A stretch of DNA of 64,000 nucleotides from Chryseobacterium sp. JJR-5R (lineage in GTDB: Bacteria; Bacteroidota; Bacteroidia; Flavobacteriales; Weeksellaceae), in contig NZ_CP139137.1 in the NCBI RefSeq assembly GCF_034047335.1, positions 1,922,001-1,986,000 of the forward strand, given 5' to 3'. Under the pieces are notes generated by a model. It made no database searches. It was not told the origin of the DNA and worked only from the letters and a program-made list of their open reading frames with translations. Position numbers and translations under genes: made by a program. Of the stretch, positions 26,595 to 35,430 are shown piece by piece (the first letter of the stretch is position 1; every line of letters starts with the position of its first letter).

Positions 26595-27503
26595 ATGAAA
26601 ATTGTTTTTACAGCATTATTTTTAGTTACAGGACTCAGCATTTTCGCACAGAACCGGTTTTTCTATGAGTACAAATACATTCCGGATTCCAGCAACAGGG
26701 AAGACGTCAAAACGGAGATGATGCTGCTGGATATTGATAAAAACGGCTCCAGTTACTACAGCCGCGATAAATTCATTGCCGACTCCACATCAATGGCAAA
26801 CCTTCAGAAACAGCTGAAGGGCGGATCCGGAAACCTGAATGTCAACCGCAAAGACAATGCCGGACAGGTAGGCTATAAGGTAACGAAATCATACCCCGAC
26901 TATAAAACCTTCCTGATTACCAGAGTTTCCATGGATCAGTATAAAATCATAGAAGACCGGAAACCCGAATGGAAGATCCTTCCGGAAAAACAGAAAATCG
27001 GTGCGTACAATGCCCAGAAAGCAACAGCCAGCTATGGCGGCAGGGAATGGGTTGCCTGGTTTACTACAGAAATCCCGTTCCAGGACGGGCCTTATAAATT
27101 CTACGGGCTTCCGGGACTGATTGTACAGATTGAAGATACTACAGGCTCACACAGGATGACTCTACAGGGCAACAAGAAAACCGAAGCTTTCGCAGCCCTC
27201 AGTGAAACGGAACTGCCGGGAAATGTAAAGATCATGGGAATCGGAGGGAAGGAAATTGAAGTAACCGAAGACCAGTTTAAAAAAGTATGGAAAGCCTACG
27301 TTAATGACCCTTCCAAGAACATGAGGGAAATGATGATGCGGAACGGCGGAGATAACAATAACACCCGGGTTACCTTTAAGGTGCAGACACAGGACGGAAG
27401 AGAAATCACAGATCAGAACCAGGTATTCAGGGAAATAGAGAAAAATACAAAAGAATCTCTGGCCAAAAACAACAATCCCATAGAACCGGATCTATATAAG
27501 TAG
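26595..27503 (+). CDS. GLPGLI-family secreted protein (copy 2)
   Basis: 302-residue homologue of the preceding gene, starting 4 bp after its stop codon. I chose the ATG at 26595 (MKIVFTALFLVTGLSIFAQ, a good signal peptide); a TTG at 26577 would overlap the upstream gene and add nothing family-like. It shares with copy 1 RFFYEYKYIPDSS near the mature start, KILPEKQKIGAYNAQKA, REWVAWFTTEIPFQDGPYK and the YGLPGLIVQIED motif. The two are clear tandem duplicates that have since diverged. Their role is unknown; the tight spacing shows co-expression. Confidence 0.88.
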   Translation: MKIVFTALFLVTGLSIFAQNRFFYEYKYIPDSSNREDVKTEMMLLDIDKNGSSYYSRDKFIADSTSMANLQKQLKGGSGNLNVNRKDNAGQVGYKVTKSYPDYKTFLITRVSMDQYKIIEDRKPEWKILPEKQKIGAYNAQKATASYGGREWVAWFTTEIPFQDGPYKFYGLPGLIVQIEDTTGSHRMTLQGNKKTEAFAALSETELPGNVKIMGIGGKEIEVTEDQFKKVWKAYVNDPSKNMREMMMRNGGDNNNTRVTFKVQTQDGREITDQNQVFREIEKNTKESLAKNNNPIEPDLYK

Positions 27504-27519
27504 AATATGTAATTTTATT

Positions 27520-27555
27520 GAAAGCAGGGTGAAAGTCATTTTTCATCCTGCTTTC
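27520..27555 (+). terminator. Terminator after the GLPGLI genes
   Basis: GAAAGCAGGGTGAAA (27520-27534) pairs with TTTCATCCTGCTTTC (27541-27555), one G-U pair, loop GTCATT, followed by TTTTT. Confidence 0.9.
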
Positions 27556-27609
27556 TTTTTGCTATATTTAATCAATACATCTTAAACGTCAAACATAAAA
27601 TAAGAATTC

Positions 27610-28170
27610 ATGACAGAAAAGGAGAAATGTGAAAACGGGCTTTTATACGATGCCAATTACGATCAGGAACTGATTAATGAACGGATGGCAGTTAAAGACC
27701 TCTGCCTGGAATACAACCGGCTGAAAAATTCCGATACGGAAGCAAGAGGAACACTGATCAGAAAGATTGTAGGGAAAACAAAAGACAATATCTGTATCGA
27801 GCCCAGTTTCTGGTGCGATTACGGTTATAATATTGAGGTCGGGGATCATTTCTACTCCAATCATAACCTGGTGATCCTGGATTGTGCTAAAGTGACCTTC
27901 GGGGACTATGTGTTCATAGGCCCGAACTGCAGTTTTTATACCGCAAGCCATCCGCTTGACGTAAAGCAGAGAAACCAGGGCCTGGAATCGGCTCATCCCA
28001 TTAAGGTGGGCGATAATGTATGGTTCGGAGGGAACGTTGTCGTTTTACCTGGAGTTACGATAGGGAATAACTCCGTAATCGGGGCAGGCAGTGTCGTGAC
28101 GAAGGATATTCCTGATAATGCAGTAGCCGTAGGAAATCCCTGCAAGGTTATAAAGACGGTTGAAAACTAA
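27610..28170 (+). CDS. Sugar O-acetyltransferase (maltose/galactoside acetyltransferase type)
   Basis: 186-residue trimeric left-handed beta-helix acetyltransferase. The N-terminal KCENGLLYDANYDQELINERMAVKDL helical region is the Mac domain of the maltose O-acetyltransferase group. Hexapeptide repeats run from about residue 72 to 175 (IEVGDHFYS, VTFGDYVFIGPNC, VWFGGNVVVLPGVTIGNNSVIGAGSVVTKDIP). The catalytic His114 lies in TASHPLD. It moves an acetyl group from acetyl-CoA to a sugar hydroxyl in the cytoplasm. Single gene; the natural acceptor is unknown. The ends are bounded by strong terminators. Confidence 0.9.
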   Translation: MTEKEKCENGLLYDANYDQELINERMAVKDLCLEYNRLKNSDTEARGTLIRKIVGKTKDNICIEPSFWCDYGYNIEVGDHFYSNHNLVILDCAKVTFGDYVFIGPNCSFYTASHPLDVKQRNQGLESAHPIKVGDNVWFGGNVVVLPGVTIGNNSVIGAGSVVTKDIPDNAVAVGNPCKVIKTVEN

Positions 28171-28184
28171 AAAATGAATTAATA

Positions 28185-28221
28185 AACCGGGGCGCGGAAA
28201 CAAAGTTTCCGCGCCCCGGTT
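28185..28221. terminator. Strong bidirectional terminator
   Basis: Perfect 17-bp GC-rich stem (28185-28201 with 28205-28221) around AAA. It serves the acetyltransferase (+) and the convergent aldolase (-). On the plus strand only TCTATTT follows, so the T-run is weak there. Confidence 0.8.
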
Positions 28222-28244
28222 CTATTTCAAAAATGCGGTTATGC

Positions 28245-28898
28245 TTACGCTAATTTCTGGGAATCTGAAATAAACTGGGCCAGTCCGCTATCTGTTAACG
28301 GATGTTTCAGTAAACTCAAAATCGGAGGAAGCGGCGAGGTGATGACATCGGCACCAATCTTCGCACAGTCGATAATGTGCATAGAGTGACGGATAGAAGC
28401 TGCTAAAATCTCAGTTTCGTACATATAGTTATCGAAAATCAGTCTGATTTCCTGGATCAGGTTCAGTCCGTCTGTTGAAATATCATCCAGCCTTCCCAGG
28501 AACGGAGAAACGTAAGTTGCGCCTGCTTTCGCGGCCAGCAATGCCTGTCCCGGAGAGAAAATAAGGGTACAGTTGGTTTTGATCCCTTTATCTGAAAAAT
28601 ATTTTAATGCCTTGATCCCGTCTTTGATCATCGGGATTTTTACCACGATATTCGGGTGGATCGCTGCCAGTTCGTCACCTTCTTTAATCATTTCTTCGTA
28701 CGTGATGGAAAGTACTTCCGCAGAAATGTCTCCGTCTACGATTTCGCAAATGGCTTTATAATGGTTTTTAATTGCTTCAGATCCCTGAATGCCTTCTTTG
28801 GCCATCAATGAAGGGTTTGTGGTTACCCCATCAAGGATTCCAAGGTCTTTTGCTTCTTTAATCTGCTCTAAATTAGCAGTGTCAATAAAAAATTTCAT
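28245..28898 (-). CDS. Fructose-6-phosphate aldolase / transaldolase (TalC-FSA type)
   Basis: 217-residue cytoplasmic class I aldolase of the small transaldolase group (about 215-220 residues, compared with about 315 for TalB). Asp6 is in FFIDTAN, Asn28 in TTNPSL, and the Schiff-base Lys87 in VVKIPM. The segment [32 protein letters not shown] contains the phosphate-binding and barrel strands. In many Bacteroidota these proteins serve as the transaldolase of the pentose phosphate pathway; fructose-6-phosphate aldolase activity cannot be told from this by sequence alone. It is monocistronic, with TATCTTTG on the minus strand 23-30 bp upstream as a likely -7 box. Confidence 0.9.
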   Translation of the reverse strand: MKFFIDTANLEQIKEAKDLGILDGVTTNPSLMAKEGIQGSEAIKNHYKAICEIVDGDISAEVLSITYEEMIKEGDELAAIHPNIVVKIPMIKDGIKALKYFSDKGIKTNCTLIFSPGQALLAAKAGATYVSPFLGRLDDISTDGLNLIQEIRLIFDNYMYETEILAASIRHSMHIIDCAKIGADVITSPLPPILSLLKHPLTDSGLAQFISDSQKLA

Positions 28899-28920
28899 TT
28901 GTTTACAGATTTATCTGGTG

Positions 28921-28928
28921 CAAAGATA
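28921..28928 (-). promoter_or_regulatory. -7 box of the aldolase/transaldolase gene
   Basis: Minus-strand TATCTTTG matches TAnnTTTG, ending 23 bp before the ATG. No well-placed -33 TTG is visible. Confidence 0.4.
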
Positions 28929-29094
28929 AACATTCCTTCCTGAGTGTAAAATTTATTTGGTTAAGGTTTCATGCAGATAAATTAATCGTATTAAATGCGA
29001 TCATTTAAAACAGCTAAGTTTTTTAAGATTATATGAATTTCTTATAATTTAAAGCTCCTTATGGTCATTGTATCAGCTTTATGAAAATGAAACA

Positions 29095-29130
29095 TAAAAG
29101 AAGACCCTGAAATTTCAGGGTCTTCTTTTA
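29095..29130 (-). terminator. Terminator of the TPR protein gene
   Basis: Perfect 36-bp palindrome, arms of 18 nt, centred on GAAATTTC and ending in TTCTTTTA. It begins right after the stop codon of the TPR gene. Confidence 0.85.
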
Positions 29131-29685
29131 TTATGAATTCAGGGCTTTGCTGAGTTTTACGGCATCCTGGTTGGAAGGATCATACTGTAGCGATTTGGCA
29201 ATATAATCTTTTGCTTTGTCAGGATTGCCCTGCTGTTCCGCAAAAGCGACATAGAAGTAGGCATATGCCAGGTTTTTCCTGTTCTGCTCAACCTCTTCAG
29301 GTTTTACCGTGGCAATGTATTTTTCATAGGCAGCTTTTGCATTGGCATCGTCTTTAGCTGACTGGTATGCATAGGCCTGGCTGTAATATGAAGGTGCCCA
29401 GTCCGGCAACAGGGCGGATATTCTTTTCCATGTATTAACGGCATTGGCCCAGTCTGATGCTTCCTGATAAGCTGTAGCAAGTTTGGCTAACGCCTCTGTA
29501 TCTTTTGGATTGGTCTCTATTTGTTTTTTAAGTTCTTCTACAGCCGGATTTGAAGTCTGGCTTGTTGCCGTAGCTGTAGCAGCAGCACTGTCCGTCTGGG
29601 TGGTCTGGGCACTTGTAAAGCCGGCAGCTCCGATAAACAGTAAGGCCAGAAAAAGATTTTTGATATTCATTTTAGTCGTTTTCAT
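29131..29685 (-). CDS. Secreted tetratricopeptide-repeat protein
   Basis: 184-residue exported protein. A signal peptide covers about residues 1-26 (LFLALLFIGAAGFTSAQ), followed by an Ala/Thr/Ser-rich linker and three to four TPR units: TEALAKLATAYQEASDWANAVNTWKRISALLP, SYYSQAYAYQSAKDDANAKAAYEKYI and LAYAYFYVAFAEQQGNPDKAKDYIAKSLQYDP, each shown here as separate helices pairs. TPRs give a curved protein-binding surface in the periplasm. There is no lipobox or T9SS domain. The partner cannot be deduced; the gene stands alone. Confidence 0.85.
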   Translation of the reverse strand: MKTTKMNIKNLFLALLFIGAAGFTSAQTTQTDSAAATATATSQTSNPAVEELKKQIETNPKDTEALAKLATAYQEASDWANAVNTWKRISALLPDWAPSYYSQAYAYQSAKDDANAKAAYEKYIATVKPEEVEQNRKNLAYAYFYVAFAEQQGNPDKAKDYIAKSLQYDPSNQDAVKLSKALNS

Positions 29686-29810
29686 AATTCCCGTATTTAA
29701 AATTCTGTAGTTTTGAAGTCCAATAATAATTCCGCAAATGTCCGGATTTTAGAACCTTTAAGTTTTTTTTGAAAATATTAACAACACTCGTGTTTATTTT
29801 ATATTAATTT

Positions 29811-29838
29811 TTGATTCGTTGCGGTTTAACTATCTTTG
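29811..29838 (+). promoter_or_regulatory. Promoter of the peptidase E gene
   Basis: TTG at 29811-29813, a 17-bp spacer and TATCTTTG at 29831-29838 match the Bacteroidota consensus. The chosen ATG is 24 bp downstream, which also argues against the TTG start inside the promoter. Confidence 0.65.
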
Positions 29839-29862
29839 TTACTTAAGAATTTAATCAAGGAA

Positions 29863-30561
29863 ATGTCTATGAATATCATACTGGCTTCAACCTCCACCCT
29901 TTTCGGGGGGGAATATTTAGCATATTTAAAAGAAGAAATCATCAGCTTATATGAAGGAATTGATGAACTGGTTTTTATTCCGTTCGCAAGGCCAGGTGGG
30001 ATTTCCCATGATGACTATACGGCAAAAGCCCGTTCTTTCTTTGAAACAATTGACATTAAAGTGAAGGGGCTGCATGAATTCGATGATACAGTTGAAGCAG
30101 TGCATAACGCAAAAGCTTTTTTTACAGGGGGCGGAAATACCTTTCTGCTGGTTAAAACCCTTCATGAAAAAGGACTGATGACTGTTCTGAAACAAAATGT
30201 GGAAAGCGGCAAACCTTACCTAGGCTGCAGCGCAGGAAGCAACATCGTCGGACAGAACATGAAAACAACGAATGATATGCCGATTGTTTATCCGCAAAGC
30301 TTTGATTGTATGGGGCTTGTTCCGTTCAATATCAATCCGCATTATCTGGATCCGAACCCGGGCCTGAAACACAACGGTGAAACCCGGGAAACCAGAATCA
30401 AAGAATTTTTAACGCAAAATGATACAAAAGTTGTCGGGCTCCGTGAAGGAAACTGGATCAGGAGAACCGGAAATAAAATTACGGTGGAAGGAACTGAACT
30501 GACCCGGATTTTTGAACAAGGAAAAGAGCCTTATGAAATAGAAGCAGGCTCAGACTTATAA
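29863..30561 (+). CDS. pepE: Dipeptidase E (peptidase E, family S51)
   Basis: 232-residue cytoplasmic serine peptidase that cleaves dipeptides with N-terminal Asp. I start at the ATG giving MSMNIILASTST, since the TTG farther upstream (29836) lies in the promoter; an ATG two codons later is also possible. The nucleophile Ser is in GCSAGSNIVG (about residue 122) and the catalytic His in NPHYLD. A glycine-rich FFTGGGNTFLL segment matches the family's GGG loop. The fold is like that of class I glutamine amidotransferases. It is followed closely by the PBP4 gene on the same strand, which suggests but does not prove an operon. Confidence 0.9.
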   Translation: MSMNIILASTSTLFGGEYLAYLKEEIISLYEGIDELVFIPFARPGGISHDDYTAKARSFFETIDIKVKGLHEFDDTVEAVHNAKAFFTGGGNTFLLVKTLHEKGLMTVLKQNVESGKPYLGCSAGSNIVGQNMKTTNDMPIVYPQSFDCMGLVPFNINPHYLDPNPGLKHNGETRETRIKEFLTQNDTKVVGLREGNWIRRTGNKITVEGTELTRIFEQGKEPYEIEAGSDL

Positions 30562-30670
30562 ATTACTTTGATTATATTTGAATACAGAATGCGATACCGT
30601 ACAGGGTAATAGTGAGAAGACTGAACCAACCGGCCTGACGAAGCATCTGCATTCAGAAAACAGAACCTTA

Positions 30671-32047
30671 ATGAGAAAAACATTCGCCGTCCTTATCGTC
30701 ATAGTATCAACACAGATTATTTTTGCCCAGAATGTTGCTCAGAAACTGGAGGCCGCTGCGAAAAGCCTGATGGAATCTTCTGCGGCCGTTTCATCCAGCC
30801 TGTCCTTGTATGTTTCTGATGAGAACGGAAACCTTATTTATGAATACCAGGGAAACAAAGGGCTTTCCACAGCATCGACACAAAAAATATTTACTGCAGC
30901 TGCAGCTTTGGAAACCCTTGGTAAAAATTATACTTATAAAACAACTTGTGGCTATTCGGGCACAATTTCAGGAGGAACCCTGAACGGCAACCTGTTTATT
31001 TCTTCCACCGGAGATCCTACCCTGGGAAGCTGGCGGTACGACGGCTACAAACCTGAAAACTTCAAGCAGAAATTAACTGCTGCCATTAAAAAATCCGGGA
31101 TTACCAAAATTTCCGGTGACCTGGTAATTGATGATGCTTATTTTGATCACCAGACCATTCCCGGAGGCTGGCCTTGGGACGATTTAGGGAATTATTACGG
31201 AGCCGGGGTATGGGGCATTAACTGGCGCGAGAACCAGTTCGATATCAACATCAGCGGAACGGAATTCAAAAGCTTTTCCTATCCGTTGGAAGGGGTAAAG
31301 TGGCTGAATGACCTGAAAGTGGCCGGCAGCTCAGACCAGAGCCTGATTTTTACGGCACCGCATTCTGATGTGGCATTGATAAACGGAACTTTACCTCCAA
31401 AAACAGTTACGGTTTCAGGGGCCACGCCGGATCCGCCGTTACAGTTAGGCATTGAAGTACAGCAATGGTTGAAGGAATCAGGAATTGCATTTTCAGGGAA
31501 AGTAATCACAAATTCCCGACTGGAAATTGAAGGGAAGAAACCGATGGGATTCCCGAAAAGCAATACCATTCTTACTTATGAATCGCCTGCGCTGGATAAA
31601 ATCGTTTATTGGTTTTTAAGGAAAAGCATCAATATGTACGGTGAAACGTTAATCAAAACATTAGGGAAAGAGAAAAAAGGAGATCCCGGCTTTAAAAGCG
31701 GCGTTGCTTTTCTGAAAGAGTTCTGGAAATCAAAAGGGATTAACCCGAACATGATCAATTTTGCAGACGGAAGCGGACTTTCGCCACAGAATTATGTTTC
31801 GGCAAAAGCGGAAGTACAGGCTTTGTTGTATGCTAAAAAGCAACCGTGGTTTGACGTATATTACGAAGGATTCCCGACCCAGGACAACGGGCTTAAAATG
31901 AAAAGCGGAACCATGAGGGATACAAAATCTTTTGCAGGCTGCCATACCTCAAAAGACGGGAAGAAATATGTGTTTTCAATCATTATTAACAATTATCAGG
32001 GAAGCGGGAGCACGGAGCTCCAGAAAATCCTGAATGTTTTAAAATAA
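30671..32047 (+). CDS. dacB: D-alanyl-D-alanine carboxypeptidase/endopeptidase (PBP4 type)
   Basis: 458-residue periplasmic low-molecular-weight PBP of the S13 family that trims or cleaves D-Ala-linked crosslinks in peptidoglycan. The start is placed at MRKTFAVLIVIVSTQIIFAQ, a proper signal peptide; the longer frame upstream lacks one. The active-site motifs are present: SxxK as STQK in LSTASTQKIF, SxN as SIN in RKSINMYGE, and KSG in MKSGTMRD. The large insert between the first two motifs is typical of PBP4. A histidine kinase gene follows 6 bp later, so the two share a transcript. Confidence 0.88.
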   Translation: MRKTFAVLIVIVSTQIIFAQNVAQKLEAAAKSLMESSAAVSSSLSLYVSDENGNLIYEYQGNKGLSTASTQKIFTAAAALETLGKNYTYKTTCGYSGTISGGTLNGNLFISSTGDPTLGSWRYDGYKPENFKQKLTAAIKKSGITKISGDLVIDDAYFDHQTIPGGWPWDDLGNYYGAGVWGINWRENQFDINISGTEFKSFSYPLEGVKWLNDLKVAGSSDQSLIFTAPHSDVALINGTLPPKTVTVSGATPDPPLQLGIEVQQWLKESGIAFSGKVITNSRLEIEGKKPMGFPKSNTILTYESPALDKIVYWFLRKSINMYGETLIKTLGKEKKGDPGFKSGVAFLKEFWKSKGINPNMINFADGSGLSPQNYVSAKAEVQALLYAKKQPWFDVYYEGFPTQDNGLKMKSGTMRDTKSFAGCHTSKDGKKYVFSIIINNYQGSGSTELQKILNVLK

Positions 32048-32053
32048 ACTGTT

Positions 32054-33208
32054 TTGAGGAAATCAATACTGTCAAGGCTTAATAACTGGATTATTTTCGT
32101 GCTGATGACCATTGTGGTATTAACGGTGGTTATTGCTTCAACCGTCCTGATCAATTTTCTTCGCAAAGAGGAAATCAAAAGGGTGGATATCTTGGTAAGC
32201 GCAGTGAAATTCCAGCAGGAAGCCACCACGCCGAATCTTGAGGTCCAGGGACTGATTCTCCAGATTTACAGCTCCAATACGACCATACCGGTAATCATCC
32301 TGGATAAGGATAACCAGATCATCGAACATAAGAATATTCCTCAGGAAATAGAGAATAATCCTCAGGAAATTGTAGCGTTTGCCAAGAAAATGGCAAAGAC
32401 CTATCCGCCGATAGAACTTAAGTTCCCCAACAATAACAACCAGTTTGTTTATTATGACAATTCCCCTTTATTAAATAATTTACGCTATTCGCCTTATATT
32501 TTAGGATTTTTCATTCTGTGTTATTTCCTGTTCTCGTTCTGGTTTCTGAGAACGATCAAAAAGACTGATGAAGGCTATCTCTGGGCCGGACTGGCCAAAG
32601 AAACCGCACACCAGATCGGGACCCCGCTGTCATCCATGATCGGCTGGATGGAAATTATGAAGCTGGACACTCCGGAATCCGAAGGCGTACATGAGATCGA
32701 AAAAGATATTGAACGGTTAAGGACAATCTCCGAACGGTTTTCCAAGATCGGTTCTGTGCCTGAGCTGAACGACCGGGATTTTAACGCCACCATCCGGGAG
32801 AACTACGATTATCTGAAAACAAGGATTTCAAGAAAGATCAATTTCGGGTTGCACCTTCCCAATTATAATATTTCGGTTCCCCACAATAAGATCCTGATCA
32901 GCTGGGTGATTGAAAACCTGGTTAAAAATGCCGTTGATGCCATGAAAGGGGTAGGGTCAATTTCCATGACGGTAACCGAACGCAACAAATATATTATCAT
33001 TGAGGTAAGGGATAACGGAAGCGGAATGACAAAACAGCAGGCCAGCAATGCATTTAAGCCCGGGTATTCAACTAAGAAACGCGGTTGGGGACTTGGCCTG
33101 TCACTGGCCAAAAGAGTGATTAAAGAATACCACAATGGCGACATTAAAATTGCGCAGACTGAAGTAGGAAAGGGCACCACTTTCAGGATTACAATCAGGA
33201 AAGCTTAA
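32054..33208 (+). CDS. Sensor histidine kinase
   Basis: 384-residue inner-membrane kinase. The start is a TTG 6 bp after the PBP4 stop; it precedes the first membrane helix (about 12-34). A periplasmic region of about 110 residues follows, then a second helix (about 142-162). The phospho-acceptor His is in KETAHQIGTPLSSMIGW (about residue 187), the N-box is NLVKNAVDAMK, the G1 box is VRDNGSGM and the G2 box GWGLGLSLAKR. The periplasmic part has no recognised sensor fold. No response regulator is adjacent. Pairing with a PBP4 gene suggests a cell-wall signal, but this is inference. Confidence 0.88.
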   Translation: MRKSILSRLNNWIIFVLMTIVVLTVVIASTVLINFLRKEEIKRVDILVSAVKFQQEATTPNLEVQGLILQIYSSNTTIPVIILDKDNQIIEHKNIPQEIENNPQEIVAFAKKMAKTYPPIELKFPNNNNQFVYYDNSPLLNNLRYSPYILGFFILCYFLFSFWFLRTIKKTDEGYLWAGLAKETAHQIGTPLSSMIGWMEIMKLDTPESEGVHEIEKDIERLRTISERFSKIGSVPELNDRDFNATIRENYDYLKTRISRKINFGLHLPNYNISVPHNKILISWVIENLVKNAVDAMKGVGSISMTVTERNKYIIIEVRDNGSGMTKQQASNAFKPGYSTKKRGWGLGLSLAKRVIKEYHNGDIKIAQTEVGKGTTFRITIRKA

Positions 33209-33370
33209 AGATTATCATCATTTTAGTCATTTAAAGGAAAGATAATAAGTCTGATGATATAACTTTCGGGCATATTTTCATGTATTTTTAATCTAAAAAT
33301 AAGAGAAAATAGCTATGAAGCGGCTGAAAATTTTTATGGAGTTCCGATCTTATTTTCAAAACAAAAAAAA

Positions 33371-33389
33371 GCGGAGAATTTTTCTCCGC
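33371..33389. terminator. Bidirectional terminator
   Basis: GCGGAGAA (33371-33378) and TTCTCCGC (33382-33389) pair across TTT, flanked by AAAAAAAA and TTTTTT. It serves the kinase (+) and the M61 gene (-). Confidence 0.9.
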
Positions 33390-33425
33390 TTTTTTATTGC
33401 TTAATGGTATGTTGAATTGAATGAA

Positions 33426-35282
33426 TCACTTTTTCCCTGTGAGCCACTGATCCTGCAGTTTCTGCTCCGCAGCAGTAGGATTTGCTTTGAAGTTAAGAGT
33501 TTCCATCGTCATTTTATCCAGAATAGCTTTCCCTTTAAGATCGATCTTCTCAGATGCTGCGCCGTTTTTTCTCAATACGGTTACTGTTACATTCTGGCCT
33601 TCCTTAATCGTTTTGGAATAATTGATAAAGTCTTGGATATTCTGTACATTGATGGTTTTTCCGTCCAGGGCAACAATTTCGTCGGTAATTTTAAATCCGA
33701 TGCTTTTTGAGAACGGCGATAATGCAGAGCTCTCATCAAATATAAACGTATTGTTCTTGTCATTATAACCGGTCTGGTTCGGGTCTTTGATAAACCAGAA
33801 GAGAGGCGGTGTTTCCTGCTTTTTCATTTCCACGCCTACCATGTTCAGGTATTGTGCGTAAGGAGTCGGCTGGTCTCCCGCAATGTATTTGTTGTAGAAA
33901 TCTCTTACCTGCGGATATCCGGTAACCGCTACCAGTTCGTCAATCAGCTTGTCATCCTTGAACGGTTTGTTTTCCCCGAATCTCTGGGACAGTTTCCGGA
34001 TCATATCCCGGTAGCCCATTTCACCGTTAGACAGTTTTCTTAATTCAATATCAAGGCACATCGCCAGCAGTGTCCCTTTTTCATAAACGTTTCTGTACTG
34101 GTCTTTGTATTCATCCTTAAGAATGTTTTTACTCATTACCGTAAAAGGCATGGTATCGTTGTAATTCTTGGAATTGGTAATTTTTTCATTGATCCTCTGC
34201 AGGAACTCGTTTTTCGTAATCAGCCCTTCCTGGATCTGGAACAGGTTGGCAAAATATTCCGTTCCGCCTTCGTACATCCACAGGTGCTGGGACATTTTCG
34301 GGTCTGCATAATCAAAATAATGGATTTCTTCAGAATGCGTTTTCAGAGGGTTCACCGTGTGGAAGAATTCATGGGAAACGACATCCGTAAGCGTTTTGTC
34401 GATGGCTTCCTTCGGCATCATCTCAGGCAGGACCACACTGGTGGATTCATGGTGTTCAAGTGCCCCGAAACCTTTGATCTGAGGCCCTTCGGTTCCTGCC
34501 AGATACAGCATGATCGCGTATTTCTTATTGGTGTTCATGTCACCGAGGAATTTTTTCTGAGCCATGACCATTTTTTCAAGATTATCCTTGAAATCAGCAG
34601 CTTTATATTTCCCGGATGGGGAATAGACACCCAACACCAGATCCATTCCGCCGGCATTAAAGGTGGTATAATCCGGTTTCGTGTACATCAGCGGCGAGTC
34701 GGTAAGCTTGGCATAATTGGCCAAAATGAACGTATCGGTAGATTCAGACTTATCCTGATCAACCAGTGCCGTAGTCCCGTAAAAATCTGCCGGTTTCTGA
34801 ATCACGAGCTGGTAAGGAACATCCTGCATATTATCAATATATCCTACAAAGCCATGGGTGTTGACCAGGTATATTTTTCCCGCTTCAATATCCGTTCCTG
34901 ACGGTGAAAATACCGCTTTATGTTTTGACGTATCCGCTTCATCATCAAAGCTGTCATTCACCAGATACGTAACTTTGGTTAAATTCTGGGCATTTTTAAG
35001 AGAATAGGTATTGTCACCTGCCTTGGTAAAAGCGAGTTCTTTTCCTTTATTGTCGAAAAACTTAATGCCTTCCACAAATCTTCCGTAATCATCCACGGAA
35101 TAGGTTCCCGGAACGGTTTTCGGAAAATGGAATTTCACATCCCCTGATTTCATTTTGGGGAAGTCCATGGTAACGGCAACCTGGTCGTTTTTTACGTTCA
35201 CCAGGTCAATGGTGGTTTTTATTGACTGGGCATTTGCCAGAAAAGCAGTCAAAAAGCCTAAACTGAGGGCTGTTTTTTTCAT
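33426..35282 (-). CDS. M61-family metallopeptidase with PDZ domain
   Basis: 618-residue secreted metalloaminopeptidase-like protein (glycyl aminopeptidase family, M61). A signal peptide ends LANAQ at about residue 19. The zinc motif HEFFH is at 304-308, preceded by VVS and followed by TVNPLK as usual; the third ligand would be the Glu in MYEGGTEYF. A PDZ-type domain occupies the C-terminal 140 residues, with SIGFKITDEIVALDGK and VTVLRKNG. The family often acts on peptides with N-terminal glycine or alanine. It is located in the periplasm or exported. It is followed on the same strand side by an M1 peptidase gene, so the two may form a peptide-degrading pair. Confidence 0.88.
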   Translation of the reverse strand: MKKTALSLGFLTAFLANAQSIKTTIDLVNVKNDQVAVTMDFPKMKSGDVKFHFPKTVPGTYSVDDYGRFVEGIKFFDNKGKELAFTKAGDNTYSLKNAQNLTKVTYLVNDSFDDEADTSKHKAVFSPSGTDIEAGKIYLVNTHGFVGYIDNMQDVPYQLVIQKPADFYGTTALVDQDKSESTDTFILANYAKLTDSPLMYTKPDYTTFNAGGMDLVLGVYSPSGKYKAADFKDNLEKMVMAQKKFLGDMNTNKKYAIMLYLAGTEGPQIKGFGALEHHESTSVVLPEMMPKEAIDKTLTDVVSHEFFHTVNPLKTHSEEIHYFDYADPKMSQHLWMYEGGTEYFANLFQIQEGLITKNEFLQRINEKITNSKNYNDTMPFTVMSKNILKDEYKDQYRNVYEKGTLLAMCLDIELRKLSNGEMGYRDMIRKLSQRFGENKPFKDDKLIDELVAVTGYPQVRDFYNKYIAGDQPTPYAQYLNMVGVEMKKQETPPLFWFIKDPNQTGYNDKNNTFIFDESSALSPFSKSIGFKITDEIVALDGKTINVQNIQDFINYSKTIKEGQNVTVTVLRKNGAASEKIDLKGKAILDKMTMETLNFKANPTAAEQKLQDQWLTGKK

Positions 35283-35430
35283 TGGGTTTTATTTATACAG
35301 TAGTTAGTTGTGTTCAGGGGGTATTTTGTTACAGCCAGCCGTGCTAAATTTTTCTTAAAGCAAGGCGGCTTCTTCATGATGAAAAATAAAAAGTAAAACA
35401 GCGTCTGCCGTTTTATCTTATCTTATTTTA

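Noticed and set aside
30578-30670. N-terminal extension of the PBP4 gene
   Set aside because: It would place the signal peptide 31 residues inside the protein. The start at 30671 exposes the signal sequence directly.
34284-34901. 205-codon plus-strand ORF inside the M61 gene
   Set aside because: Antisense to the peptidase with intact motifs. The translation has no recognised features.
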